A DNA stretch of 6,554 nucleotides from positions 1 to 6,554 of the forward strand of contig JAAZIW010000228.1 of NCBI GenBank assembly GCA_012800665.1. The letters run 5' to 3'. The position numbers and the translations under genes are program-made. How positions within the stretch are numbered: position 1 is the first letter of the stretch; the number at the start of each line of letters is the position of its first letter. The notes under the pieces were generated by a model. The model ran no database searches. It was not told the origin of the DNA and saw nothing but the letters and a program-made list of their open reading frames with translations. The stretch comes from Rikenellaceae bacterium. GTDB lineage: Bacteria > Bacteroidota > Bacteroidia > Bacteroidales > UBA932. Shown one piece after another: positions 1 to 5,423 of the stretch.

Positions 1-254
1 ATTTGGATATAGACTGGAAGATTAACCGCTCCGGACAATTGAGGCTCAACGCCTTCTCGCATTCCGCAGATGAATATTCTTCTTATCTTGATAACACCCA
101 GCGCAACGGAGCCGGCATCACCTATCAGAAAGAATTCGGCACATGGGGCGAGTTCCTGCGCAATCTGTTCAGCAGCAAGAAAAAACGCGAAGAGCGCGAG
201 GCCGCAAAATTGGGTGTAAAGCAGGAGCAGAAAAAAGTAAGCATACATGAATAG
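1..254 (+). CDS. tamB: TamB-like translocation/assembly protein, C-terminal end (5' truncated by window)
   Basis: Only the last 84 or so residues are visible; the frame is open to the window edge, so the gene starts upstream and the TTG at position 3 is an internal Leu codon. The visible part has alternating beta-strand character (DIDWKINRSGQLRLNAF), then a GAGITYQKEFGTWGEFLRNLF segment and a highly charged Lys/Glu tail. This matches the C-terminal DUF490 end of Bacteroidota TamB homologues, which are very long inner-membrane-anchored periplasmic beta-helix proteins implicated in outer-membrane biogenesis and lipid transport. The stop (TAG, 252-254) overlaps the next gene by 8 nt, suggesting co-transcription. 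The family call rests on memory of the C-terminal pattern and on only a small part of the protein, so it is likely rather than certain. Confidence 0.72.
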   Translation, partial: LDIDWKINRSGQLRLNAFSHSADEYSSYLDNTQRNGAGITYQKEFGTWGEFLRNLFSSKKKREEREAAKLGVKQEQKKVSIHE

Positions 255-957
255 CTTATATCTCATACCATCCACGCTCGGAGACACTCCCCCTCATCAA
301 GTGCTGCCTGATGGCACGTTAGATGTGCTGCCGAAGCTTTCCGTTTTTGTGGTGGAAGAATTACGCAGCGCTCGCAGGTTCCTTAGCGCCGCGGGACTAA
401 AAGGCAAGATAGACGGCTTGGAGTTTCATACTCTTAACGAGCATACAACCCCCGAAGAGATAGAGGCGTTGGGCGCATTATTCGACAGGGGCTCGGTTGG
501 GCTGATTACAGAAGCGGGCTTGCCGGCTGTTGCAGACCCCGGAGCCGCCTTGGTGGCTCTTTGCCACCGCAAGGGAATTCCTGTAGTGCCGCTTGTGGGG
601 CCCTCCTCTCTCATGCTCGCACTTATGGCATCGGGCCTCAACGGGCAGAGTTTCGCCTTCCGCGGCTATCTCCCCGCCAAAAGCAATGAGCGCAAAAGCG
701 CCATCAAAAAGGTGGAAAAAGACTCTTCTCTCTTTTCCCAAACCCAAATCTTCATAGAAACCCCTTACAGGAACGATGCTTTATTGGCGGACTTCCTTGC
801 AGGGCTCTCCCCCGCGACTCTGCTTTGCATAGCGGCAGACCTCACACTCCCCACGCAGACAATTCTGACTCAAACGGTTTCCGAATGGCGCCGCAAGACT
901 AATTTTACAATAGGCAAAAGACCATGTGTATTTCTAATATTGGCACAATCGAATTAG
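247..957 (+). CDS. RsmI-like SAM-dependent methyltransferase (tetrapyrrole methylase fold), short form
   Basis: A 236-residue protein with the landmarks of the RsmI branch of the tetrapyrrole-methylase superfamily: an N-terminal LYLIPSTLGD strand and turn (RsmI has LYIVATPIGN), the motif GLITEAGLPAVADPGA around residues 79-94 (RsmI: SDAGTPLISDPG), and GPSSLMLALMASGLNGQSF followed by the RGYLP element, which form the SAM site. RsmI 2'-O-methylates C1402 of 16S rRNA. This protein is shorter than RsmI (about 285 residues), lacks its C-terminal extension and has divergent motifs, so it may be a paralogue with another substrate; I leave the symbol blank. The ATG at 247 is favoured because it starts directly at the conserved first strand. 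It overlaps the upstream stop by 8 nt and the next gene by 34 nt, consistent with one transcription unit. Confidence 0.85.
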   Translation: MNSLYLIPSTLGDTPPHQVLPDGTLDVLPKLSVFVVEELRSARRFLSAAGLKGKIDGLEFHTLNEHTTPEEIEALGALFDRGSVGLITEAGLPAVADPGAALVALCHRKGIPVVPLVGPSSLMLALMASGLNGQSFAFRGYLPAKSNERKSAIKKVEKDSSLFSQTQIFIETPYRNDALLADFLAGLSPATLLCIAADLTLPTQTILTQTVSEWRRKTNFTIGKRPCVFLILAQSN

Positions 958-1301
958 AAGGAATGCAATTCTTCGCCTTTCATGGCGTACTCCCTGAAGA
1001 AAGGGAGGAAGGCAATCTGTTCATAGTGGACTTCAAAGGCAAGTACGATATTTCCGCAGCCATGGATTCCGATGAACTTCAGGACACTTTGGATTATGGG
1101 AAAATCCATCATATAGTAGCCTCGGAGATGGAAATCCCATCCAAACTTTTGGAAAATGTCGCAGGTCGTATAGCCCGCCGGATAGAGCGGGAATTCCCCG
1201 ATATAATCAGTTTCTCGATTAGCGTCGCCAAACAGAATCCCCCTGTGGAAGGCAGGGCGGAATGGTCACGTATAACGGTTTCAGGAGGCAGAGAGGAGTG
1301 A
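924..1301 (+). CDS. folB: Dihydroneopterin aldolase
   Basis: A 125-residue protein of normal FolB length. FolB converts 7,8-dihydroneopterin to 6-hydroxymethyl-7,8-dihydropterin and glycolaldehyde in cytosolic tetrahydrofolate synthesis, usually as a ring-shaped octamer. Visible signatures are the N-terminal IELEGMQFFAFHGVLPEER segment, the TLDYGKI motif with Tyr58, LLENVAGRIA with the pterin-anchoring Glu77, and SVAKQNPPV with Lys103. By alignment to the S. aureus enzyme, Glu26, Tyr58 and Lys103 correspond to the catalytic Glu22, Tyr54 and Lys100, so it looks intact. I chose ATG 924 rather than the in-frame ATG at 963 because the first beta strand (NIGTIELEG) would otherwise be lost. This makes a 34-nt overlap with the methyltransferase gene. 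The TGA stop overlaps the GTG start of mtaB (GTGA), indicating translational coupling. Confidence 0.93.
   Translation: MCISNIGTIELEGMQFFAFHGVLPEEREEGNLFIVDFKGKYDISAAMDSDELQDTLDYGKIHHIVASEMEIPSKLLENVAGRIARRIEREFPDIISFSISVAKQNPPVEGRAEWSRITVSGGREE
1283..1288 (+). promoter_or_regulatory. Shine-Dalgarno sequence deciding the mtaB start
   Basis: A perfect AGGAGG lies 9 nt upstream of the GTG at 1298-1300. It is inside the end of folB and supports GTG 1298 over the in-frame ATG at 1262. It stands out because the other starts in this window show no comparable SD, as is usual in Bacteroidota. Confidence 0.6.
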
Positions 1302-2617
1302 AAATCGCCTTTGTCACTTTAGGCTGCAAACTCAATTATGCCGAAACTTCCACCTACGAGCGCGATTTCGCCTCTGCAGGCTTGGAGCCGGTGTCCTGGA
1401 AAGACGGCGCCGATGTGTTTGTGGTGAATACCTGCACGGTTACGGCCACCGCCAATAAAAAGTCCCGCAGCGAAATCCGCAAGCTCCACCGCATAAACCC
1501 GAATGCGCCTATAATAGTGACAGGCTGCTATGCGCAGATGAAGCCTGAGGAGGTAGGGGCAATAGAGGGAGTGAAGATGGTGGTGGGTACGGAAGATAAG
1601 GCTGTGTTGGTGGAGAGGACGCTGGGATTGTTGGGGCTTGCTTCGGGTGGAAAGGAGGCAGGGCAGGATAGCGGTGTTTTAAAGTGCAGCAGGCAAGCTG
1701 AAAGCGGTGCGAAGGGCTTTGCAGTGGCGGGCGGGCGCTCTAACATTTTTGGGGCTTACTCTTCAGGCGAGAGGACGCGCTCTTTCCTTAAAGTGCAGGA
1801 CGGCTGCGACAATTTCTGCCGCTACTGCATCGTGCCCTATGCCCGAGGGCGCAGCCGCAACATCCCTATCTGCCAAGCCGTAAAATATGCGCAGGAAATT
1901 GCCGCCAAAGGCATAAAGGAGATAGTTCTTACAGGGGTGAACACCGGCGACTTCGGCCGAAGCACGGGAGAATCTTTCCTTGACCTTCTCAAGGCCCTCA
2001 ATGGCGTTAATGGCATCGAGCGCTACCGCATCTCCAGCATAGAGCCCAATCTTCTTACAAACGACATTATAGACTGGATAGCTTCCGGCACCAAATTCCA
2101 ACCCCATTTCCACATTCCCCTGCAGGTCGGCTGCGATGAACTTCTCTCCTCCATGGGACGCAAATACACAACAGCCGAATTTGAGGAGAAAATAAAATAC
2201 ATCCGCCACGCTATGGAAGGGCCGGGCAAGCCCTTGGTGTTTTTCGGAATCGATGTTATGGCAGGCCTCCCCGGCGAAAACGAGGAACTCTTCTGCAAAA
2301 GCTATAATTTCTTGGAGGAGATAAAGCCCGCTTTCATCCACATCTTCCCCTATTCCAAACGCCCCGGCACCCCTGCCGCCGTAATGCAGGGCCAGATATC
2401 TCCCCAAGTGAAAGCTTCCCGTGTCGCCCGCTTGGAAGAATTGTCCTCTCGCCTCCACTCCGAGTTCATAGAGGCAAACAGAGGTATACGCGAGCGTGTG
2501 CTGTGGGAATCCCGCGAAAAAGACGGCACCATTGCCGGCTACACCGGCAACTACATCCGCCTCTCCCGCCCCTACGAAAAAAACAAGGTGAATACTATCG
2601 AGGAAGTGGTGATTTGA
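1298..2617 (+). CDS. mtaB: tRNA t6A37 methylthiotransferase, MtaB family radical-SAM enzyme
   Basis: A 439-residue protein (from GTG 1298) with MiaB/MtaB architecture. The N-terminal UPF0004 domain has Cys10 (LGCKLNYAE), Cys46 (NTCTVTATAN) and Cys77 (VTGCYAQ), ligands of one 4Fe-4S cluster. The radical-SAM core follows, with Cys170, Cys174 and Cys177 in CDNFCRYC then IVPYARGRSR, the second cluster that cleaves SAM. A short TRAM-like C-terminus ends the protein. Such enzymes add a methylthio group to t6A at position 37 of ANN-decoding tRNAs. LGCKLNYAE and KVQDGCDNFCRYCIVPYARG favour MtaB over MiaB or RimO. An ATG at 1262 would add 12 residues before the conserved first strand, so GTG 1298 with its AGGAGG is preferred. 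Residues about 82-160 (1541-1780) use visibly more GGG, GTG, AAG, GAG and AGG codons than the C/T-ended codons of the flanks, and span a variable linker. Confidence 0.93.
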   Translation: MKIAFVTLGCKLNYAETSTYERDFASAGLEPVSWKDGADVFVVNTCTVTATANKKSRSEIRKLHRINPNAPIIVTGCYAQMKPEEVGAIEGVKMVVGTEDKAVLVERTLGLLGLASGGKEAGQDSGVLKCSRQAESGAKGFAVAGGRSNIFGAYSSGERTRSFLKVQDGCDNFCRYCIVPYARGRSRNIPICQAVKYAQEIAAKGIKEIVLTGVNTGDFGRSTGESFLDLLKALNGVNGIERYRISSIEPNLLTNDIIDWIASGTKFQPHFHIPLQVGCDELLSSMGRKYTTAEFEEKIKYIRHAMEGPGKPLVFFGIDVMAGLPGENEELFCKSYNFLEEIKPAFIHIFPYSKRPGTPAAVMQGQISPQVKASRVARLEELSSRLHSEFIEANRGIRERVLWESREKDGTIAGYTGNYIRLSRPYEKNKVNTIEEVVI

Positions 2618-2618
2618 G

Positions 2619-2648
2619 GGGGGACTTTCTGTCCACCTTTCACTTTTT
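2619..2648 (+). terminator. Possible imperfect rho-independent terminator after mtaB
   Basis: Two bases past the TGA, GGGGGAC (2619-2625), a TTTCT loop and GTCCACC (2631-2637) form a 7-bp stem with one G/A mismatch, followed by TTT CAC TTTTT. Placement at an operon end facing a convergent operon is appropriate. The 3' arm is also part of the first TTTCTGTCCACCTTT repeat copy, so the hairpin could be incidental. Confidence 0.35.
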
Positions 2649-2674
2649 CTGTCCACCTTTTTCTGTCCACCTTT
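2626..2674. repeat. Three direct copies of TTTCTGTCCACCTTT
   Basis: Identical 15-mers lie at 2626-2640, 2646-2660 and 2660-2674, so spacing is irregular (20 then 14 nt) and copies 2 and 3 share one T. The opposite strand reads AAAGGTGGACAGAAA. The cluster sits at the border between the housekeeping mtaB gene and the accessory island. No coding function is visible. Plausible origins are a remnant of transposable-element end repeats or a repeated protein-binding site; three irregular copies without true spacers are not a CRISPR array. Confidence 0.8.
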
Positions 2675-2854
2675 TTTGCAGGATTCTTTGTAGAGAGAAT
2701 TTACGAAATAATCTTCTTTGAATAAAAATTCAACTTTTTAAGTGAATAAATTTTGATTTACAAAGAAATGGATGCCGTTAACATTTCCCGGCAAAGTGTC
2801 GATTTTACTTTACCAAAATATGTCGATGCAAAGTTGCTTATCACAAGGCAAGGA
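2675..2854. other. AT-rich intergenic spacer between convergent operons
   Basis: No credible gene is seen here. The stretch is A+T-rich and holds small repeats: a 6-bp inverted repeat TTGAAT-AAAA-ATTCAA at 2718-2733, direct copies of TGTCGAT (2798 and 2821), and GCAAAGT (2791 and 2829). A weak bulged hairpin at 2834-2851 (TTGCTT/AAGGCAA) lies just after the nuclease stop on the - strand but has no convincing T-tract, so I do not call it a terminator. Confidence 0.5.
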
Positions 2855-3381
2855 TTAAAGCTTTGTACAGACATATGTATCAAAGTCCACAATCGCTGGA
2901 TAGCTGCCCATGCTTCGCACTTTCTTTATGAAATCGTAAGCATCCTCCTTTGTTAGCAACCCGCGATGAATAGCGTAATATAAAAAATCATTTGTGGTCA
3001 AAAATGTGATTCCGTACTGATTACAATAAGCCTCAATATCTTTAGTATTGCTGCTGCCGACAACATCATTATGGAAACGACAGTAAACCATACATGCACT
3101 TTCCCCTCTTCCGAGATGCATCCCCGAAGTAGCTGTTAGTCTTAAGAATTCCTTTTTTTCTTCGCCGAATTCATTAAAGTTTTCCTCCGATATGCTATGA
3201 TCTTGATTGATTACCTTATCAAGCATAGAAACGATGAGGATAGGCAGTTCTCTCTTTACGATATTCAATACAATAAACTTATACTCCGGAAGGATTTTAG
3301 GAAGCATTCGAAGTAAGCCCCTTTAGCAAAATGATGAATCACGTCAGCATCAAGGACAATCTTAGTTTTTTTTACTGCCAT
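2855..3381 (-). pseudogene. PIN-domain-like nuclease gene, interrupted by a -1 frameshift
   Basis: The start is ATG 3381-3379, overlapping the end of immA by 20 nt. This frame encodes about 25 PIN-like N-terminal residues (KIVLDADVIHHFAKG, Asp11 as first metal-binding acid) and stops at TGA 3267-3265. The rest of the domain is in another frame, open below a stop at 3325-3323, with PKILPEYKFIVLNIV, a Glu in VKREL, the GRGES motif, SSNTKDI and FLTTNDF supplying further acids, then the usual G..T..DAYDFI..VR end, stopping with TAA at 2857-2855. Joined, they give about 175 residues, a normal PIN size. The break lies between 3322 and 3268; one extra base would restore the frame. The second part alone could start at ATG 3307 (150 residues) but would lack the first Asp. 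PIN proteins are Mg-dependent RNases, often toxins. The break may be real inactivation, assembly error or, less likely, recoding. Confidence 0.75.
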
Positions 3382-4072
3382 AAGATATCATGTTTAGCAA
3401 CTCAAAATAATGGCTTTCGGATATTTGGCCGGATTCAAAAAGCGTTCTTGCTTTTTCTCCGAAATCTCCAATGAAGACGCCATCGTTCCCGCTCTCATAT
3501 AAAGATAAATCATATCCATATTCTCTGGCTGTATCTTTAACCGATAAGCTTTGAATATTCTGCAATTGTCTTTCATTGATAAGTCCAAGATCCTTCAAAC
3601 GAAGAAGGAGATTTAATCTTGAGACTTCAAACATCTGTTCAATCCTCAGGATAGTCGCTAATTCTACTTTATGGCTTATTATTTCATTTCTACTAATTAA
3701 TGGAAGAATACCCTCCTTCGGGAGAAGGAGCGCAGAAGCAAACATGTTTGCATTTTTTTCCTCTCCTGATGCTACACCCCTGCACATATGGGGAGAGGGA
3801 TTCTCGTCATAATACAGATGATATAACTCATGGGCAATAGTGAAGTGTTGCCGCCCTCGTGTTGACTTGCTGTTGACAAGTATAAACATTTTGCCGCTTT
3901 TCGACCTGCAACTGATTCCAAATGAGTTATCAGACAGGGGTCTGTACATCGCGGTTATATTCAGCTTCCTAAGTAGGGTTTTTGTGCTGATAGGGGCAGC
4001 AGGACTCAGGCCGTTTTCCGAACGAAACTTGCTGGCAAGAACCTCAGCTTCCGATAATGTTAATTTCTTCAT
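3362..4072 (-). CDS. ImmA/IrrE-family metallo-endopeptidase (M78)
   Basis: A 236-residue protein with a zincin signature: HFTIAHELYHLYY with His81, Glu82 and His85 (HExxH), and a downstream EEKNANMFASALLLP motif whose Glu105 fits the third zinc ligand. This is the pattern of peptidase_M78, the family of ICEBs1 ImmA and Deinococcus IrrE, which cut XRE-type repressors to switch on target genes. The central part has helical character, and a C-terminal segment from about residue 185 (LSLYESGNDGVFIGDFGEKARTLFESGQISE) is an accessory region outside the protease core, perhaps for partner binding. ATG 4072 overlaps the xre stop as ATGA, and its stop overlaps the nuclease start by 20 nt, so the three genes form one operon. 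The most likely substrate is the adjacent XRE protein, by analogy and by coupling; a run of eight A residues lies in its last codons. Confidence 0.9.
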   Translation of the reverse strand: MKKLTLSEAEVLASKFRSENGLSPAAPISTKTLLRKLNITAMYRPLSDNSFGISCRSKSGKMFILVNSKSTRGRQHFTIAHELYHLYYDENPSPHMCRGVASGEEKNANMFASALLLPKEGILPLISRNEIISHKVELATILRIEQMFEVSRLNLLLRLKDLGLINERQLQNIQSLSVKDTAREYGYDLSLYESGNDGVFIGDFGEKARTLFESGQISESHYFELLNMISYGSKKN

Positions 4073-4410
4073 TTTGACAACATTGTATCCATCATTAATG
4101 AATTTTTAACAACCCGCTTGAACGCAGCAATCTGTTCCATGTCGCTTGAAGAGAGATTGTCAACGCGGAATGCTGTTGCAAGCATGCTTTCGATTACATT
4201 TGGATTTTCCTCATACATAAGGTATGCATCACATCCATAAAGATCTGCTAATTTCTCCATACAAGAGAGAGGCAATTCTCTCTCTCCTGTTTCGTAATTA
4301 GAATAGGTGGAGCGCTTAATACCCAAGAACGAAGCAACATTTTCTTGCGTATAGTTACTTGCCTCGCGCATCAACTTAATATTTTTGGCGATAGTGAGTC
4401 TTTCGTTCAT
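4069..4410 (-). CDS. XRE-family helix-turn-helix transcriptional repressor
   Basis: From ATG 4410 the protein has 113 residues. Residues about 7-60 form an XRE/Cro-C1 HTH domain: IAKNIKLMREASNYTQENVASFLGI, then recognition helix KRSTYSNYETGERELP and MEKLADLYG. The C-terminal half (AFRVDNLSSSDMEQIAAFKRVVKNSLMMDTML) is predicted helical and may serve in dimerisation or as the protease-sensitive arm. The frame continues upstream to a TTG at 4473, but that codon lies inside the promoter (4453-4483) and upstream of its expected transcript start, so ATG 4410 is chosen, giving a leader of roughly 35-40 nt. It is the first gene of the module and overlaps immA by 4 nt (ATGA). Role inferred: repressor of its own operon, relieved by the neighbouring peptidase, as in ImmR/ImmA and DdrO/IrrE. 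Confidence 0.9.
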   Translation of the reverse strand: MNERLTIAKNIKLMREASNYTQENVASFLGIKRSTYSNYETGERELPLSCMEKLADLYGCDAYLMYEENPNVIESMLATAFRVDNLSSSDMEQIAAFKRVVKNSLMMDTMLSK

Positions 4411-4448
4411 AATGCTTAGTCTCTGTGTTACATTGTTCTTTATTTGGC

Positions 4449-4493
4449 GTGGCAAAGTTACAGATAATTTCAATATTTATCAAATTTTGCCAC
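4449..4493. promoter_or_regulatory. Inverted repeat GTGGCAAA...TTTGCCAC framing the xre promoter (candidate operator)
   Basis: GTGGCAAA (4449-4456) and its exact complement TTTGCCAC (4486-4493) are separated by 29 bp. One arm overlaps the -7 element, the other abuts the -33 element on its upstream side. Just inside the arms a further TT/AA pair extends the symmetry after one mismatch. The centre-to-centre distance of 37 bp (about 3.5 helical turns) is compatible with two bound dimers on opposite faces or with looping. This is a natural candidate operator for the XRE protein; function is inferred. Confidence 0.5.
4453..4483 (-). promoter_or_regulatory. Bacteroidetes-type promoter for the xre-immA-PIN operon
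   Basis: On the - strand, TTG (complement of 4481-4483) is followed by exactly 20 nt and then TAACTTTG (complement of 4453-4460), matching the Bacteroidetes primary-sigma consensus TTG-N19-23-TAnnTTTG. Initiation would be expected around 4445-4448, about 37 nt before ATG 4410. It is A+T-rich, as expected. Confidence 0.8.
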
Positions 4494-4497
4494 ACTT

Positions 4498-4515
4498 TTG
4501 TTTAAACAATTAAAC
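4498..4515. repeat. Palindrome TTGTTTAAACAA with overlapping GTTTAA-ACAA-TTAAAC repeat
   Basis: A perfect 12-bp palindrome occupies 4498-4509, and a second 6-bp inverted repeat with a 4-nt loop covers 4500-4515. It lies 15 bp upstream of the -33 element of the xre promoter and downstream of the MBL gene stop. It could be an additional regulator site or a weak AT hairpin at the end of the upstream operon; no T-tract supports a terminator. Confidence 0.45.
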
Positions 4516-4559
4516 TTGCTTTGCCGAATGCTTATGCCGGACTAAAACACTCTTGCTTA

Positions 4560-5423
4560 CTACCCCAACACCAATCCATCCCAGGCGGGGTGGACGTGCG
4601 GGGGGAGTTCGGCGGCGAAGTCGGCGTGGCGAGGAAGGAGATGCGACATGTGGGTGATGTAGGACTCGTGGGCGCCAACCTTTTCGAAAAAATCCAATGC
4701 CTCTTTCAAGGAAAAATGCGAGTGATGAGGGGACCTCTTCACGCAGTTGGCAGTAATGTAGTCGAGCCCCTTGAGCTTTTCGAATTCGCTGTCTTCCAAT
4801 AAATTAAAGTCAGTAATATAAGCGATATTCCCGAAGCGGTAGCCCAGCACCGACAGCTCTTTCTCTTTATGGTGCCAACCCTGAATTGGAATAACTTCCA
4901 CAGAAGGAATTTTCGCACCACCATCAGCCGCGGCACCATAACGGTACCCCACTCCGCTCTCCCATACCAAACGCCTCTCCCCCACATTGGAATACACCCG
5001 GAACGGATGCGAAGCATCTATCGTATGCATACGCCATTCAGGGGCCCCCGGGTAGCGCGGACAGGCAAAAGCATAGTCATACATGCGCTTCAGACTGTTC
5101 AAAACATACTCCTCGCAATAGATATTTACCGGTTTTGCCTCGAATAGATTGAAGGCTCTTGTTTCATCCAATCCCCCTATATGGTCCATATGATCGTGAG
5201 TGAGCAAAATGGCATCTATATGCGTAACGCCTGCGCGGAGCATCTGCTGGCGGAAATCCGGACCGGCATCCACCACTATCGTAAGCCCTCCGTATTCCAC
5301 AAGAACGGAAGCCCTTAAACGCTTGTCGCGAGGGTCGGTGGAGGTGCATACAGGGCAGTCGCAAGCTATCATGGGGACGCCGGAAGAGGTGCCGGTGCCT
5401 AAAAAAGTGAGTTTTGCCTTCAT
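4560..5423 (-). CDS. PhnP-like metallo-beta-lactamase-fold phosphodiesterase
   Basis: A 287-residue protein beginning KLTFLGTGTSSGVPMIACDCPVC. The HxHxDH metal motif is LTHDHMDH (His76, His78, Asp80, His81), with further candidate ligands in the GWHH segment, Asp of AYITDF and the His residues of ITHMSH. Cys21, Cys23 and Cys26 form the CxCxxC group that binds a structural zinc in PhnP; both the cysteine and the HxHxDH positions match what I recall of E. coli PhnP. PhnP hydrolyses cyclic ribose 1,2-phosphate diesters in phosphonate breakdown and acts on 2',3'-cyclic nucleotides in vitro. No phosphonate genes are present here, so the substrate is open and the symbol is left blank. A GVGYRYGAAADGGAKIP stretch (about residues 156-172) looks like an inserted loop. 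ATG 5423 overlaps the upstream stop by 4 nt (ATGA), so translation is probably coupled. Confidence 0.88.
   Translation of the reverse strand: MKAKLTFLGTGTSSGVPMIACDCPVCTSTDPRDKRLRASVLVEYGGLTIVVDAGPDFRQQMLRAGVTHIDAILLTHDHMDHIGGLDETRAFNLFEAKPVNIYCEEYVLNSLKRMYDYAFACPRYPGAPEWRMHTIDASHPFRVYSNVGERRLVWESGVGYRYGAAADGGAKIPSVEVIPIQGWHHKEKELSVLGYRFGNIAYITDFNLLEDSEFEKLKGLDYITANCVKRSPHHSHFSLKEALDFFEKVGAHESYITHMSHLLPRHADFAAELPPHVHPAWDGLVLG

Noticed and set aside
1262..1297. ATG 1262 as the mtaB start
   Set aside because: It adds 12 residues not expected in the family, while GTG 1298 has AGGAGG at good spacing and a GTGA overlap with folB.
1763..2656. 297-codon open frame on the - strand opposite mtaB
   Set aside because: It lies antisense to the conserved radical-SAM coding region, has no recognisable domain, and reflects the codon bias of mtaB.
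2626..2674. CRISPR array
   Set aside because: Only three short 15-nt repeats with no true spacers, two of them sharing a base, and no cas genes.
2834..2851. Terminator hairpin after the nuclease gene
   Set aside because: The stem is bulged and A/T-rich, and no T-tract follows on the - strand.
2753..2956. 67-codon + strand open frame in the spacer and nuclease tail
   Set aside because: Its second half is antisense to the PIN-like coding region, and no promoter with correct spacing was found upstream (a TAAATTTTG at 2747 has the wrong internal spacing).
4411..4473. N-terminal extension of the XRE gene from TTG 4473
   Set aside because: The extension lies over the promoter elements and upstream of the expected transcription start; the HTH domain begins right after ATG 4410.
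4521..4802. 93-codon + strand open frame opposite the 3' end of the MBL gene
   Set aside because: It overlaps the conserved C-terminal part of the MBL enzyme and has no recognisable features.
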